Assembly (NCBI GenBank): GCA_023430245.1
Contig: JAEZBA010000104.1
Location: 1-6,785, forward strand
DNA from: Pseudomonadota bacterium
GTDB lineage: Bacteria; Pseudomonadota; Alphaproteobacteria; Rhizobiales; Xanthobacteraceae
Reading direction: 5' to 3'
Length of the DNA stretch: 6,785 bases
Shown: in pieces, positions 1-5,880 of the stretch
How the letters are laid out: every line of letters starts with the position of its first letter
How positions within the stretch are numbered: the first letter of the stretch is position 1
Position numbers and translations under genes: made by a program
The notes under the pieces: generated by a model
The model's database searches: none
What the model was told of the DNA's origin: nothing
Seen by the model: the letters and a program-made list of their open reading frames with translations, nothing else

Positions 1-69
1 GAGGTCGCGGATACGGGCCGAGGGCATGGGACCGAGATGGGGGTCGGACAGATGGGCTAGGACGAACAT
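1..69 (-). CDS. Metallophosphoesterase, N-terminal fragment (cut by left edge)
   Basis: Reading the minus strand from the ATG at 69-67 gives 23 codons open to the window edge, beginning MFVLAHLSDPHLG. The hydrophobic strand followed by His-Leu-Ser-Asp-Pro-His-Leu-Gly is the first metal-binding motif (D-x-H, here Asp9 and His11) of calcineurin-like metallophosphoesterases. These enzymes use a two-metal centre to hydrolyse phosphomono- or diesters; the substrate cannot be told from this fragment. The motif sits about nine residues from the start, as usual in the family, which supports this ATG; I found no ATG or GTG upstream in frame back to about 139. No good Shine-Dalgarno sequence precedes it. 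The gene is divergent from the NUDIX gene. The rest of the protein lies outside the window, so intactness is unknown. Confidence 0.75.
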   Translation of the reverse strand, partial: MFVLAHLSDPHLGPMPSARIRDL

Positions 70-193
70 GGTAACGACGGTGACGGCCTTCAGCGCTGAT
101 GTCGATTGAGAATATAGTGAGCCGGACGCACAATCTGATGACGCCGATGTCGCGGGCGCATCGTCAGCGCGACACCAAGGATACACCGTCCGG
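70..193. promoter_or_regulatory. Divergent intergenic region between metallophosphoesterase and NUDIX genes
   Basis: These 124 bases separate two divergent start codons, so they must carry or relay promoters for both genes. I could not identify a convincing -35/-10 pair on either strand. An AAGGA at 177-181, 12 bases before the NUDIX ATG, is a moderate and rather distant ribosome binding site. A 7-bp inverted repeat (TGTCGCG at 148-154 with CGCGACA at 168-174, 13-base loop) lies just upstream of it; it may be chance in such GC-rich DNA. Confidence 0.35.
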
Positions 194-640
194 ATGATTC
201 GCCCTTTGATGCATTTGTACTGGCGCTTTTCCCGCGGGCTTACGCTCGGTGTGCGCGGAATGGCGATCGATGCCGATGGGCGGATTTTCCTCGTGAAGCA
301 TTCCTACATACCCGGCTGGCACCTCCCCGGCGGCGGGGTGGAGCCGCGCGAGAGCATGCGCGAGGCGCTCGACCGGGAACTGATGGAAGAAGGGAATATC
401 GAAATTCTGCAGGCACCGCGGCTGTTCGCAATCTATCACAACCGGAATGTGTCCGGCCGCGACCACGTTGCTCTGTTCGTCATTGACTCCTTTACCCAGG
501 CCACGCCGCCAGAGCCCAACGCCGAGATCATCGCACATGGCTTTTTCGCCCGCGACGGTCTGCCGGCCGATACGACGGCGGGCACCCGGGCGCGGATCGC
601 AGAAGTGCTGGACGTGCTCACTCCCAGCGAGACATGGTGA
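194..640 (+). CDS. NUDIX hydrolase
   Basis: A 148-residue cytoplasmic protein, the usual size for a single-domain NUDIX hydrolase. These enzymes hydrolyse a nucleoside diphosphate linked to another group, using a metal held by the NUDIX helix. The box is at residues 47-69: Gly47, five residues, Glu53, seven residues, then Arg61-Glu62-Leu63-Met64-Glu65-Glu66. The metal-binding REUxEE core is complete. The conserved Gly near the end of the box is Asn68 (E-E-G-N-I). A beta strand at about 19-35 leads into the W-H-L-P-G-G-G turn, as expected. The N-terminal residues M-H-L-Y-W-R-F-S-R are aromatic and basic; they are not a signal peptide. The start is the first ATG after an AAGGA at 177-181. The substrate is not predictable from the sequence. 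It is the only plus-strand gene here and ends facing the PRC-barrel gene. Confidence 0.9.
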   Translation: MIRPLMHLYWRFSRGLTLGVRGMAIDADGRIFLVKHSYIPGWHLPGGGVEPRESMREALDRELMEEGNIEILQAPRLFAIYHNRNVSGRDHVALFVIDSFTQATPPEPNAEIIAHGFFARDGLPADTTAGTRARIAEVLDVLTPSETW

Positions 641-657
641 CATGCGCGCGGCGGACG

Positions 658-687
658 AAAAAAGGGGCTTCGCACCGCGAAGCCCCT
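658..687 (-). terminator. Rho-independent terminator of the PRC-barrel gene
   Basis: A perfect 10-bp inverted repeat (AGGGGCTTCG at 663-672, CGAAGCCCCT at 678-687), extendable by one C-G pair, forms a stem with a 3-5 base loop. Read on the minus strand it is followed at once by six T residues (663-658), the classic intrinsic terminator layout. It lies 20 bases past the PRC-barrel stop codon. On the plus strand the following bases (GATTGCTCTC) are only weakly T-rich, so it may stop NUDIX transcripts less efficiently. Confidence 0.88.
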
Positions 688-707
688 GATTGCTCTCATG
701 CCGGATG

Positions 708-1154
708 TTAGTACTTGAATTCCGGCATGTTGGTGAGCTGGTCCTTGTTGGTATTCAGAACAGCGCGCTCCGGATACCACTTGCGGTCGCCGTCACGTGC
801 GGCGCCAGTGGTGGCCGCGCCATCGTTGTTGGTGAAGCGGAGCTGGTTCAGCGGCACCATCACGTTACGCTCGCCCATGCCGAGGAACCCGCCGACGCCG
901 ATGACGGCGCCTGCGATCTGGCCGTTCGGGCTCATGATGAGTTCGTCGATCTCTCCGAGCTTTTCATTCTGATTGTTATACACATCGACGCCGATCAGCT
1001 TCGAGGCGCGCCACTGGCCGGTCGCAGTCTGGTTCATGGTCTGGTTTGTGGCGGCCGGCGCGGCGGGCGCACCCGGCTGCGGAGCCGTGGTGGTCTGCGC
1101 GAGCACGGGCGTCGCCAGCAGGGCAGCGGCCACGATAATGGGATATGCCTTCAT
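708..1154 (-). CDS. Exported PRC-barrel domain protein
   Basis: A 148-residue protein. Residues 1-19 form a Sec signal peptide: Lys2, a hydrophobic core rich in Ile, Val, Ala and Leu, and a V-L-A|Q cleavage site between 19 and 20. No lipobox cysteine is present, so a soluble periplasmic protein is expected. Residues 20-46 are a low-complexity Ala/Pro/Thr/Gln linker. Residues 47-107 match the PRC-barrel fold: W-R-A-S-K-L-I-G-V-D-V-Y at 48-59, then G-E-I-D-E-L at 67-72 and a glycine-rich G-A-V-I-G-V-G-G-F-L-G segment at 82-92. The C-terminal tail ends in M-P-E-F-K-Y, seen in many alphaproteobacterial members. Molecular function is unknown; such proteins are small envelope proteins often linked with stress. 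The start is fixed by a strong Shine-Dalgarno sequence and the gene ends at its own terminator, so it is probably monocistronic at its 3' end. Confidence 0.88.
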   Translation of the reverse strand: MKAYPIIVAAALLATPVLAQTTTAPQPGAPAAPAATNQTMNQTATGQWRASKLIGVDVYNNQNEKLGEIDELIMSPNGQIAGAVIGVGGFLGMGERNVMVPLNQLRFTNNDGAATTGAARDGDRKWYPERAVLNTNKDQLTNMPEFKY

Positions 1155-1160
1155 CGAATT

Positions 1161-1167
1161 CCTCCTT
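1161..1167 (-). promoter_or_regulatory. Strong Shine-Dalgarno sequence of the PRC-barrel gene
   Basis: The minus strand reads AAGGAGG followed by six bases (AATTCG) and the ATG. This near-perfect anti-16S match at ideal spacing is the best ribosome binding site in the window. It fixes the start at 1154 and suggests high expression. Confidence 0.85.
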
Positions 1168-1188
1168 CTTAACGGGTGACAGGAGGGG

Positions 1189-1213
1189 AAGTCTGCGCAC
1201 GCGCAAATGTTCC
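1189..1213 (-). promoter_or_regulatory. Possible EcfG-type promoter of the PRC-barrel gene
   Basis: On the minus strand GGAAC (1213-1209) is followed after 16 bases by ACTT (1192-1189), with the coding ATG about 35 bases further on. GGAAC is the -35 hallmark of alphaproteobacterial general-stress (EcfG) promoters, but their -10 is usually GTT-like, so this -10 is a poor match. Between the two elements lies a perfect palindrome with a 2-base centre, TGCGC-AC-GCGCA (1194-1205), which could be an operator. The position suits a promoter; the assignment is tentative. Confidence 0.28.
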
Positions 1214-1259
1214 GTGACGATGTTTTAAATCGAGCGGACTGTGCGCGGTTCCGTCACGG
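1209..1259. repeat. Pair of 11-bp repeats GTTCCGTSACG upstream of the PRC-barrel gene
   Basis: GTTCCGTGACG at 1209-1219 recurs as GTTCCGTCACG at 1248-1258, identical at 10 of 11 positions with starts 39 bases apart. The one difference is the centre of the near-palindrome CGTSACG, so the two copies also form an 8-bp inverted repeat (CCGTGACG at 1212-1219, CGTCACGG at 1252-1259). Both copies carry GGAAC on the minus strand, pointing to the PRC-barrel gene. The stretch lies between the stop codon of the GST gene and the start of the PRC-barrel gene. Confidence 0.6.
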
Positions 1260-1274
1260 GAGGATACACTGAGC

Positions 1275-2255
1275 TTACCCGAATCGCCCGCGATCGTGTG
1301 GCCGCTCGAACGCAAGCGCTGGCCCGACGGGAACAATTCCGGTGGGGTTGATGCTTTTATGACTGCCGTAATAGTGACGTTTGTATTGATCGATAGCGAC
1401 GGTGTCGGCGACGCCCGGCCATTGGTAAAGCTCGCGCGTATAATTTGACAGGTTCGGGTAATCGTCGATCCGCCGCAGATTGCATTTGAAATGCCCGACA
1501 TAGACCGCGTCGAAACGGATCAGGGTCGGGAACAGACGCCAGTCGGCTTCGGTGACGGTCTTGCCGCAGAGATAGCGTTGCGTCGACAGCCGCCCCTCCA
1601 GAAAGTCGAGCGTTTCGAACAATTGCGCGAAGGCCTCCTCATAGGCTTCCTGGCTGGTGGCAAAGCCGCAGCGATAGACGCCGTTATTCACGGTTTCGTA
1701 GATCCGCTGATTGATGGCGTCGATGTCGGATCGAAGCGCCTGAGGATAGAAGTCAGTAGAGTCACCCGTGAGCCCGTTGAAGGCCGAATTGAACATGCGG
1801 ATGATTTCGGAGGACTCGTTATTGACGATGGTGCCGTGCTTCTTGTCCCACAGGACCGGCACCGTCACGCGGCCGGAATATTTCGGGTTGGCCTTGAGGT
1901 AAATCTCGCCCAGCGTCTCGACATCGTGCAGGTGGTCGCCAGTCGAGCCCTCGTCTCGCTTGAAGGTCCAGCCCTTTTCGAACATCAGCGGCGAGACGAT
2001 CGAAACCGAGATCAGCTCTTCCAGTTTCTTGAGCTTGCGGAAAATCAGCGTGCGGTGCGCCCAGGGGCAGGCGAGCGAGACATAGAGATGGTAGCGGCCC
2101 GCCTCCGCGGCGAAGCCGCCGTCGCCGGAAGGGCCGGGCTCGCCATTTGGCGTGATCCAGTTGTGGAACCGCGTCGCCTCGCGCTTGAACCGGCCCTTGG
2201 TCTCGCTGGTGTCATACCAGGTGTCGTGCCAGACGCCGTCAACGAACAAACCCAT
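1275..2255 (-). CDS. Glutathionyl-hydroquinone reductase (Xi-class GST, YqjG/ECM4 family)
   Basis: A 326-residue cytoplasmic protein, matching the roughly 320-330 residues of this family. These enzymes use glutathione to reduce glutathionyl-hydroquinones, releasing the hydroquinone and GSSG. The N-terminal extension (F-V-D-G-V-W at 4-9, then a run with K-G-R-F-K-R-E) is typical. The thioredoxin-like domain carries Y-V-S-L-A-C-P-W-A-H-R at 58-68; Cys63 is the expected catalytic residue, and Cys-Pro-Trp replaces the Tyr or Ser of ordinary GSTs. Pro133 in V-P-V-L-W is the cis-proline and Glu147-Ser148 the glutathione contact. The helical C-terminal domain covers about 170-300, including L-C-G-K-T-V-T-E-A-D-W-R-L-F. 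The start is supported by AGGGAG at 2262-2267, six bases upstream. It lies 121 bases after the cyclase-family gene on the same strand. No residue looks missing. A role with quinones from the nearby oxidative genes is inferred; general quinone detoxification is equally possible. Confidence 0.92.
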   Translation of the reverse strand: MGLFVDGVWHDTWYDTSETKGRFKREATRFHNWITPNGEPGPSGDGGFAAEAGRYHLYVSLACPWAHRTLIFRKLKKLEELISVSIVSPLMFEKGWTFKRDEGSTGDHLHDVETLGEIYLKANPKYSGRVTVPVLWDKKHGTIVNNESSEIIRMFNSAFNGLTGDSTDFYPQALRSDIDAINQRIYETVNNGVYRCGFATSQEAYEEAFAQLFETLDFLEGRLSTQRYLCGKTVTEADWRLFPTLIRFDAVYVGHFKCNLRRIDDYPNLSNYTRELYQWPGVADTVAIDQYKRHYYGSHKSINPTGIVPVGPALAFERPHDRGRFG

Positions 2256-2376
2256 GTCGCGCTCCCTGTCTCTGCCCGCTCATATGGCGGGTGAGGGCGA
2301 GCGCGCCAAGTGTTTTCGGCCGATGTTGGCCTGGCCGGCGCGCGCCGCTTCTCGCTGCGCCGCTGCTGAGCCAACC

Positions 2377-3330
2377 TTATTTGATCGCCTGCGGATTGAT
2401 CGGGCTTCCCGTTCCGCCGGTGATGATCAGCGGCGGCCCGGAGAAGAAGAACTCGTAGACGCCGTCGCTCTCGCAATCCTCGGCGAGTTCCTTGAGATAG
2501 AAAATCTCGCCCATGCACAGCCCCATGGCCGGGATCACCACCCAATGCCAGGGCTGGTTGGCCTCGGTGGTTTCGTTCGGCCGCACCTCGCAGCCCCAGG
2601 TGTCCATGCAGAGCGCCGCGATTTCCTTCTCCTGGCACCAGTAGCAATTCTCGAACATCACGCCGGGCGCGTCGCCGCCGGCATAGCCGCCCCACACGCC
2701 TTCGGACAGGCAGCGCTCCATTTGGCCGGTGCGCACATGCACGAAATCGCCCTTGCGGATTTCGACATTCTGGGCGCGGGCACATTTGTCGAGTTCTTCA
2801 TTGGAGATGCCTTCGCCGTCCTTCATCCAGGGTACGCCGCGGAAGCGCGCGATATCGAGCAGCACGCCGCGCCCGACCATCTTGTTCTTGGAATGCTCGA
2901 TGCCGAGTACGGCGAGCCCGCGCGAGTCGATCAGCTTTGCGTCGTGGCCGTTGTAGCACTTGTCCTCATAGAAGATGTGGCCGAGCGCGTCCCAGTGGGT
3001 GGCGCCCTGCACGCAGAGGTTCAGCGTATCGTCGGCGTAGCGGATCTTGTTCCAGTCCTGCTGTCCTGTCACGGCGTCGGTGCCGGTCGCCAGCATCTGG
3101 TGGATCGGATTGAAGCGTCCGCCGAACAGGCCAGTCTGCGGGCCGTTGCGGTCGAGCGGAATGCCGAGGGCGAACACTTTCCCCTGCTTCACCAGCTTTG
3201 CGGCGTCGACGATATTTTCCGGCGTAATGTGGTTGAGCGTGCCGATCTGGTCGTCGCTCCCCCAGCGGCCCCAATTGCTGAGTTTCTCCGACGCCTCTTC
3301 GATGGCCTTGAGGCCGACCTTGATATTCAT
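2377..3330 (-). CDS. Cyclase-family metal-dependent hydrolase (kynurenine formamidase/isatin hydrolase-like)
   Basis: A 317-residue protein of the cyclase family (Pfam PF04199), whose known members are metal-dependent hydrolases such as kynurenine formamidase and isatin hydrolase. Start-region signatures are W-G-R-W-G-S-D-D-Q-I-G-T-L-N at 20-33. The family's H-x-G-T-H-x-D-x-x-x-H metal motif appears as Q108-G-A-T-H112-W-D114-A-L-G-H118, so the first ligand His is Gln. His262 (P-W-H-W) and Glu275 (M-G-E-I-F) lie 13 apart and probably supply the later His and Glu ligands. No signal peptide is present. The protein is longer than KynB (about 210 residues) and has ten cysteines. The frame extends to a TTG at 3375, but GGAGGAC at 3341-3347 lies inside that extension, so I use the ATG at 3330. 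A GTG at 3336 is six bases from GGAGG and is a real alternative. It follows the Mo-hydroxylase operon by 152 bases. The substrate is unknown; amide, lactam or ester hydrolysis is the family expectation. Confidence 0.87.
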   Translation of the reverse strand: MNIKVGLKAIEEASEKLSNWGRWGSDDQIGTLNHITPENIVDAAKLVKQGKVFALGIPLDRNGPQTGLFGGRFNPIHQMLATGTDAVTGQQDWNKIRYADDTLNLCVQGATHWDALGHIFYEDKCYNGHDAKLIDSRGLAVLGIEHSKNKMVGRGVLLDIARFRGVPWMKDGEGISNEELDKCARAQNVEIRKGDFVHVRTGQMERCLSEGVWGGYAGGDAPGVMFENCYWCQEKEIAALCMDTWGCEVRPNETTEANQPWHWVVIPAMGLCMGEIFYLKELAEDCESDGVYEFFFSGPPLIITGGTGSPINPQAIK

Positions 3331-3340
3331 CGACACGATT

Positions 3341-3347
3341 GTCCTCC
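3341..3347 (-). promoter_or_regulatory. Ribosome binding site of the cyclase-family gene
   Basis: The minus strand reads GGAGGAC here. From GGAGG the distance is 6 bases to a GTG (3336-3334) and 12 bases to the ATG (3330-3328), which are in the same frame two codons apart. It argues against the longer TTG (3375) or ATG (3351) starts, because the site would then lie inside or overlap the coding sequence. Confidence 0.65.
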
Positions 3348-3482
3348 GCATCAGTCTCGTTCCGGCTCTTCCCAAAGGGGCGGCCGGGCGGGATTGTGAT
3401 CAAGCGGTGCTGTTCCGTCCAGCGCCAGATTGGTGTGGTTGTGTGTGACGAGTTTGACGATGTGGGAAATAGGCGTTTGGGG

Positions 3483-5879
3483 TTACACCTTCCCCAATGC
3501 GCGCAGCACCTTGCCGGGGGTGAACGGCATGTCGGTGAGCGGCTTTGCGCCAAGCGGACGCAGCGCATCGTTGATGGCATTCATCACGCAGGCCGGCGCG
3601 CCGGCGGTGCCGGCTTCGCCCGCGCCCTTAGCGCCGAGTTCGGAGTCCGCGGTCGGCGTCACCACATGGCCGACTTCCATGTCCGGCATCTCCATCGCCA
3701 TCGGCACGAGATAGTCTGCCATATTGCCGTTCAGCATCTGGCCGCGCTCGTCATAGAGGCAATGTTCGAACAGCGCGCCGCCCAGCCCCTGCACGATGCC
3801 GCCGCGGATCTGCTCGTCGACGAGTTGCGGGTTGATGACGGTGCCGCAATCCTCCACGCACCAGTGCTTCAATAGCTTGATGAAGCCGGTATCAGTATCG
3901 ACCTCGAGATACGAGGCCTGGATGCCATTGGTGAAGGAGAACGCCCAGGCGCGCGGCACGTAATGGCGGGTTGCCGACAACTCGGACTGGAAGCCGGGCG
4001 GCAGCGTATCGGGCCGGAAGTAGCAGATGCGCGCAACCTCCTCGAGCAAGATGCGCTCGGTCTTGGTTCCCTTGTCGACCACGATGCCGTTGTCGATGTC
4101 GAGATCGGAGGCCTTGGCCTGCAGGATGGAGGCCGCGGCGGCGAGGACATTTTCACGTAAGGCCTTTCCGGCCTGCCATGCTGCCTCGCCGCCGATGCCT
4201 GCCGCCCTGGAGGCCCAGGTGCCGCCGCCGTAAGGGGTATTGTCGGTGTCGCCCATGATGACGCGCACCTTGTCGATCGACACGCCGAAGGCCGACGCGA
4301 CGCATTGCGCGATCACCGCTTCTGCGCCCTGTCCCTGCTCGGACACGCCGGTATGGCAGAAGATCGCGCCCTTGCCGTCGAGCCGGACCGTCGCGCCATC
4401 CTGAGCGGAGATTTTCGCGCCGCCGACGCCGTAGAACGCGGCGCTCGGATTGGTGACTTCGATGAAGGACGCGAAACCGATGCCGCGATAGATTCCCTTT
4501 TCGCGCGCCGCCGCCTGATCGGCGCGCAGCGCCTTGTAGTCCATCATGCCGAGGATCTTGTCGGTCGAGGCGATATGCGACAGCTTCTCGAACTTGATGC
4601 CTGAAGCCGCGGTCGCCGGATAGGCGTCGTCGGGGATCAGGTTCTTCTTTCGGACATCGACCGGGTCCATGCCGATTTTTGCGGCAGCCAGGTCGACCAG
4701 ACCCTCGGTGACCGCCACCGCGATCGGATGGCCGACCGCGCGGTACTGGCACATGACGTTCTTGTTCTGGAACACCACGCGCGCCCGCGCCTGATAATTC
4801 GGGCATGCATAGGGGCCGCCGGTCAGGTTGACGACCTGGTTGGCTTCGATGCCGGAGGTGCGTGGATAGACCGAATACGGGCCGATGCCGGTCAGATCGT
4901 CGATCTCGAAGGCGGTGATGGTGCCGTCGTTCCTGATGCCGATCTTGCCGTGTACGCGATGATCGCGGGCGTGAATGTCGGTGACGAAGCTTTCCAGCCG
5001 GTCGGCGACGAACTTGATCGGACGCTTCAGCATTTTCGACAGCGCCACGACCGCCATCTCGTCGGCATAAGTATGCACCTTGATGCCGAACGATCCGCCG
5101 ACATCCTTGGTGACGACGCGGACCTGGTGCTCCGCCAGATCGAGATGCTTCGCGAACAGGTTCTGCATCATGTGCGGCGCCTGGGTAGCGTGATAAACCG
5201 TGAGCCGCTCCTCGCCCGGATTCCAGTCGGCAAGGATCGCGCGCGGCTCGTTGCAGACGCCGGTATGGCGGCCGAAATGGAAGGTCTGCTCGATGACGGC
5301 ATCGGATTCGGCGAACGCCTTGTCGACTTCGCCGGCATCCAGCGTACGCTCGAAGGTGAGATTGTCGCCAAGCTCGGGATGGATCACCGGCGTCTTCGGA
5401 TCGAGCGCAGTTTCGGGATCGGTGACCGCGATCAGTTCCTGATACTTGACCTCGATCAATTCGCAGGCGTCTTCGGCCTGGGCGCGCGTTTGCGCCACCA
5501 CGGCGCACACGGCCTCGCCCTGCCAGCAGGCGCGGTCGACCGCGATCGCGTTTTGCGGGGCCGATTTGATGCCCTTCAGATGCGTGAGCACGCCGACCCA
5601 GGGCGTGATGACCTTGGCCAGTTCCGGCCCGGTGACCACCGCGATCACGCCCGGCGCCTTCTCCGCCTTGCTCTTGTCGATCTTGACGATGCGGGCATGG
5701 GCGTGCGGCGAGCGCAGATAGGCGACATGTGCCATGCGCGGCAAGGTCATGTCGCTCACATACTGAGCGCGGCCTTGCGCCAGGCGCTTGAGGTTCGGCC
5801 GCGGCACCGAGCGGCCGATATAGGAGTTTGGGCGGTCGAGCGCGGTCAGCGGCGAGGGGAGGTCGGAGACGATTTTCAT
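3483..5879 (-). CDS. Molybdenum hydroxylase, molybdopterin-binding large subunit (CoxL-like, xanthine dehydrogenase family)
   Basis: A 798-residue catalytic subunit that binds the molybdopterin cytosine dinucleotide cofactor and hydroxylates substrate with water-derived oxygen. Residues about 16-130 form the N-terminal a/b hammerhead domain (I-G-R-S-V-P-R, L-R-S-P-H-A-H-A). Cofactor contacts follow: G-G-S-F-G at 261-265, the substrate-loop motif Q-Y-R-A-V-G-H at 378-384, and S-E-Q-G-Q-G at 513-518. Glu755 in K-G-A-G-E-A-G is the conserved catalytic glutamate. The length matches CoxL (about 800). The loop is not the AYxCSFR of true CO dehydrogenase, and it departs from AYRGAGR of form II relatives, so the substrate is open. 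The frame runs back to 5987, but the ATG at 5879 gives the family N terminus, lies one base past the upstream stop and follows GGAAAG (5884-5889); an ATG at 5891 is an alternative. It is the last gene of the three-subunit operon. Confidence 0.93.
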   Translation of the reverse strand: MKIVSDLPSPLTALDRPNSYIGRSVPRPNLKRLAQGRAQYVSDMTLPRMAHVAYLRSPHAHARIVKIDKSKAEKAPGVIAVVTGPELAKVITPWVGVLTHLKGIKSAPQNAIAVDRACWQGEAVCAVVAQTRAQAEDACELIEVKYQELIAVTDPETALDPKTPVIHPELGDNLTFERTLDAGEVDKAFAESDAVIEQTFHFGRHTGVCNEPRAILADWNPGEERLTVYHATQAPHMMQNLFAKHLDLAEHQVRVVTKDVGGSFGIKVHTYADEMAVVALSKMLKRPIKFVADRLESFVTDIHARDHRVHGKIGIRNDGTITAFEIDDLTGIGPYSVYPRTSGIEANQVVNLTGGPYACPNYQARARVVFQNKNVMCQYRAVGHPIAVAVTEGLVDLAAAKIGMDPVDVRKKNLIPDDAYPATAASGIKFEKLSHIASTDKILGMMDYKALRADQAAAREKGIYRGIGFASFIEVTNPSAAFYGVGGAKISAQDGATVRLDGKGAIFCHTGVSEQGQGAEAVIAQCVASAFGVSIDKVRVIMGDTDNTPYGGGTWASRAAGIGGEAAWQAGKALRENVLAAAASILQAKASDLDIDNGIVVDKGTKTERILLEEVARICYFRPDTLPPGFQSELSATRHYVPRAWAFSFTNGIQASYLEVDTDTGFIKLLKHWCVEDCGTVINPQLVDEQIRGGIVQGLGGALFEHCLYDERGQMLNGNMADYLVPMAMEMPDMEVGHVVTPTADSELGAKGAGEAGTAGAPACVMNAINDALRPLGAKPLTDMPFTPGKVLRALGKV

Positions 5880-5880
5880 G

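Noticed and set aside
1491..2294. 267-codon open frame on the plus strand
   Set aside because: It is antisense to the GST gene, which has the complete Xi-class motif set. The translation resembles no family.
2319..2340. GGCC-rich inverted repeats after the cyclase-family stop codon, as a possible terminator
   Set aside because: The stems are only 4-5 bp of self-complementary GGCC and no T-run follows on the minus strand.
2045..2785. 246-codon minus-strand frame spanning the gap between the cyclase-family and GST genes
   Set aside because: It is an Arg-rich shadow of both genes in another frame. It has no domain and no reason to be a fusion or frameshift remnant.
2152..3399. 415-codon open frame on the plus strand
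   Set aside because: It is antisense to the cyclase-family gene and the start of the GST gene. It has no recognisable motif and low-complexity, Ala/His/Arg-rich composition.
3331..3482. Gap between the large-subunit and cyclase-family genes searched for a promoter, terminator or small gene
   Set aside because: No hairpin with a T-run, no convincing promoter boxes and no small frame with family signal were seen. A GGAAC on the minus strand near 3415 lacks a matching -10.
4153..5508. 451-codon minus-strand frame inside the large-subunit gene
   Set aside because: It is an Arg/Gly-rich out-of-frame shadow of the large subunit and not evidence of a frameshift, since the main frame is continuous.
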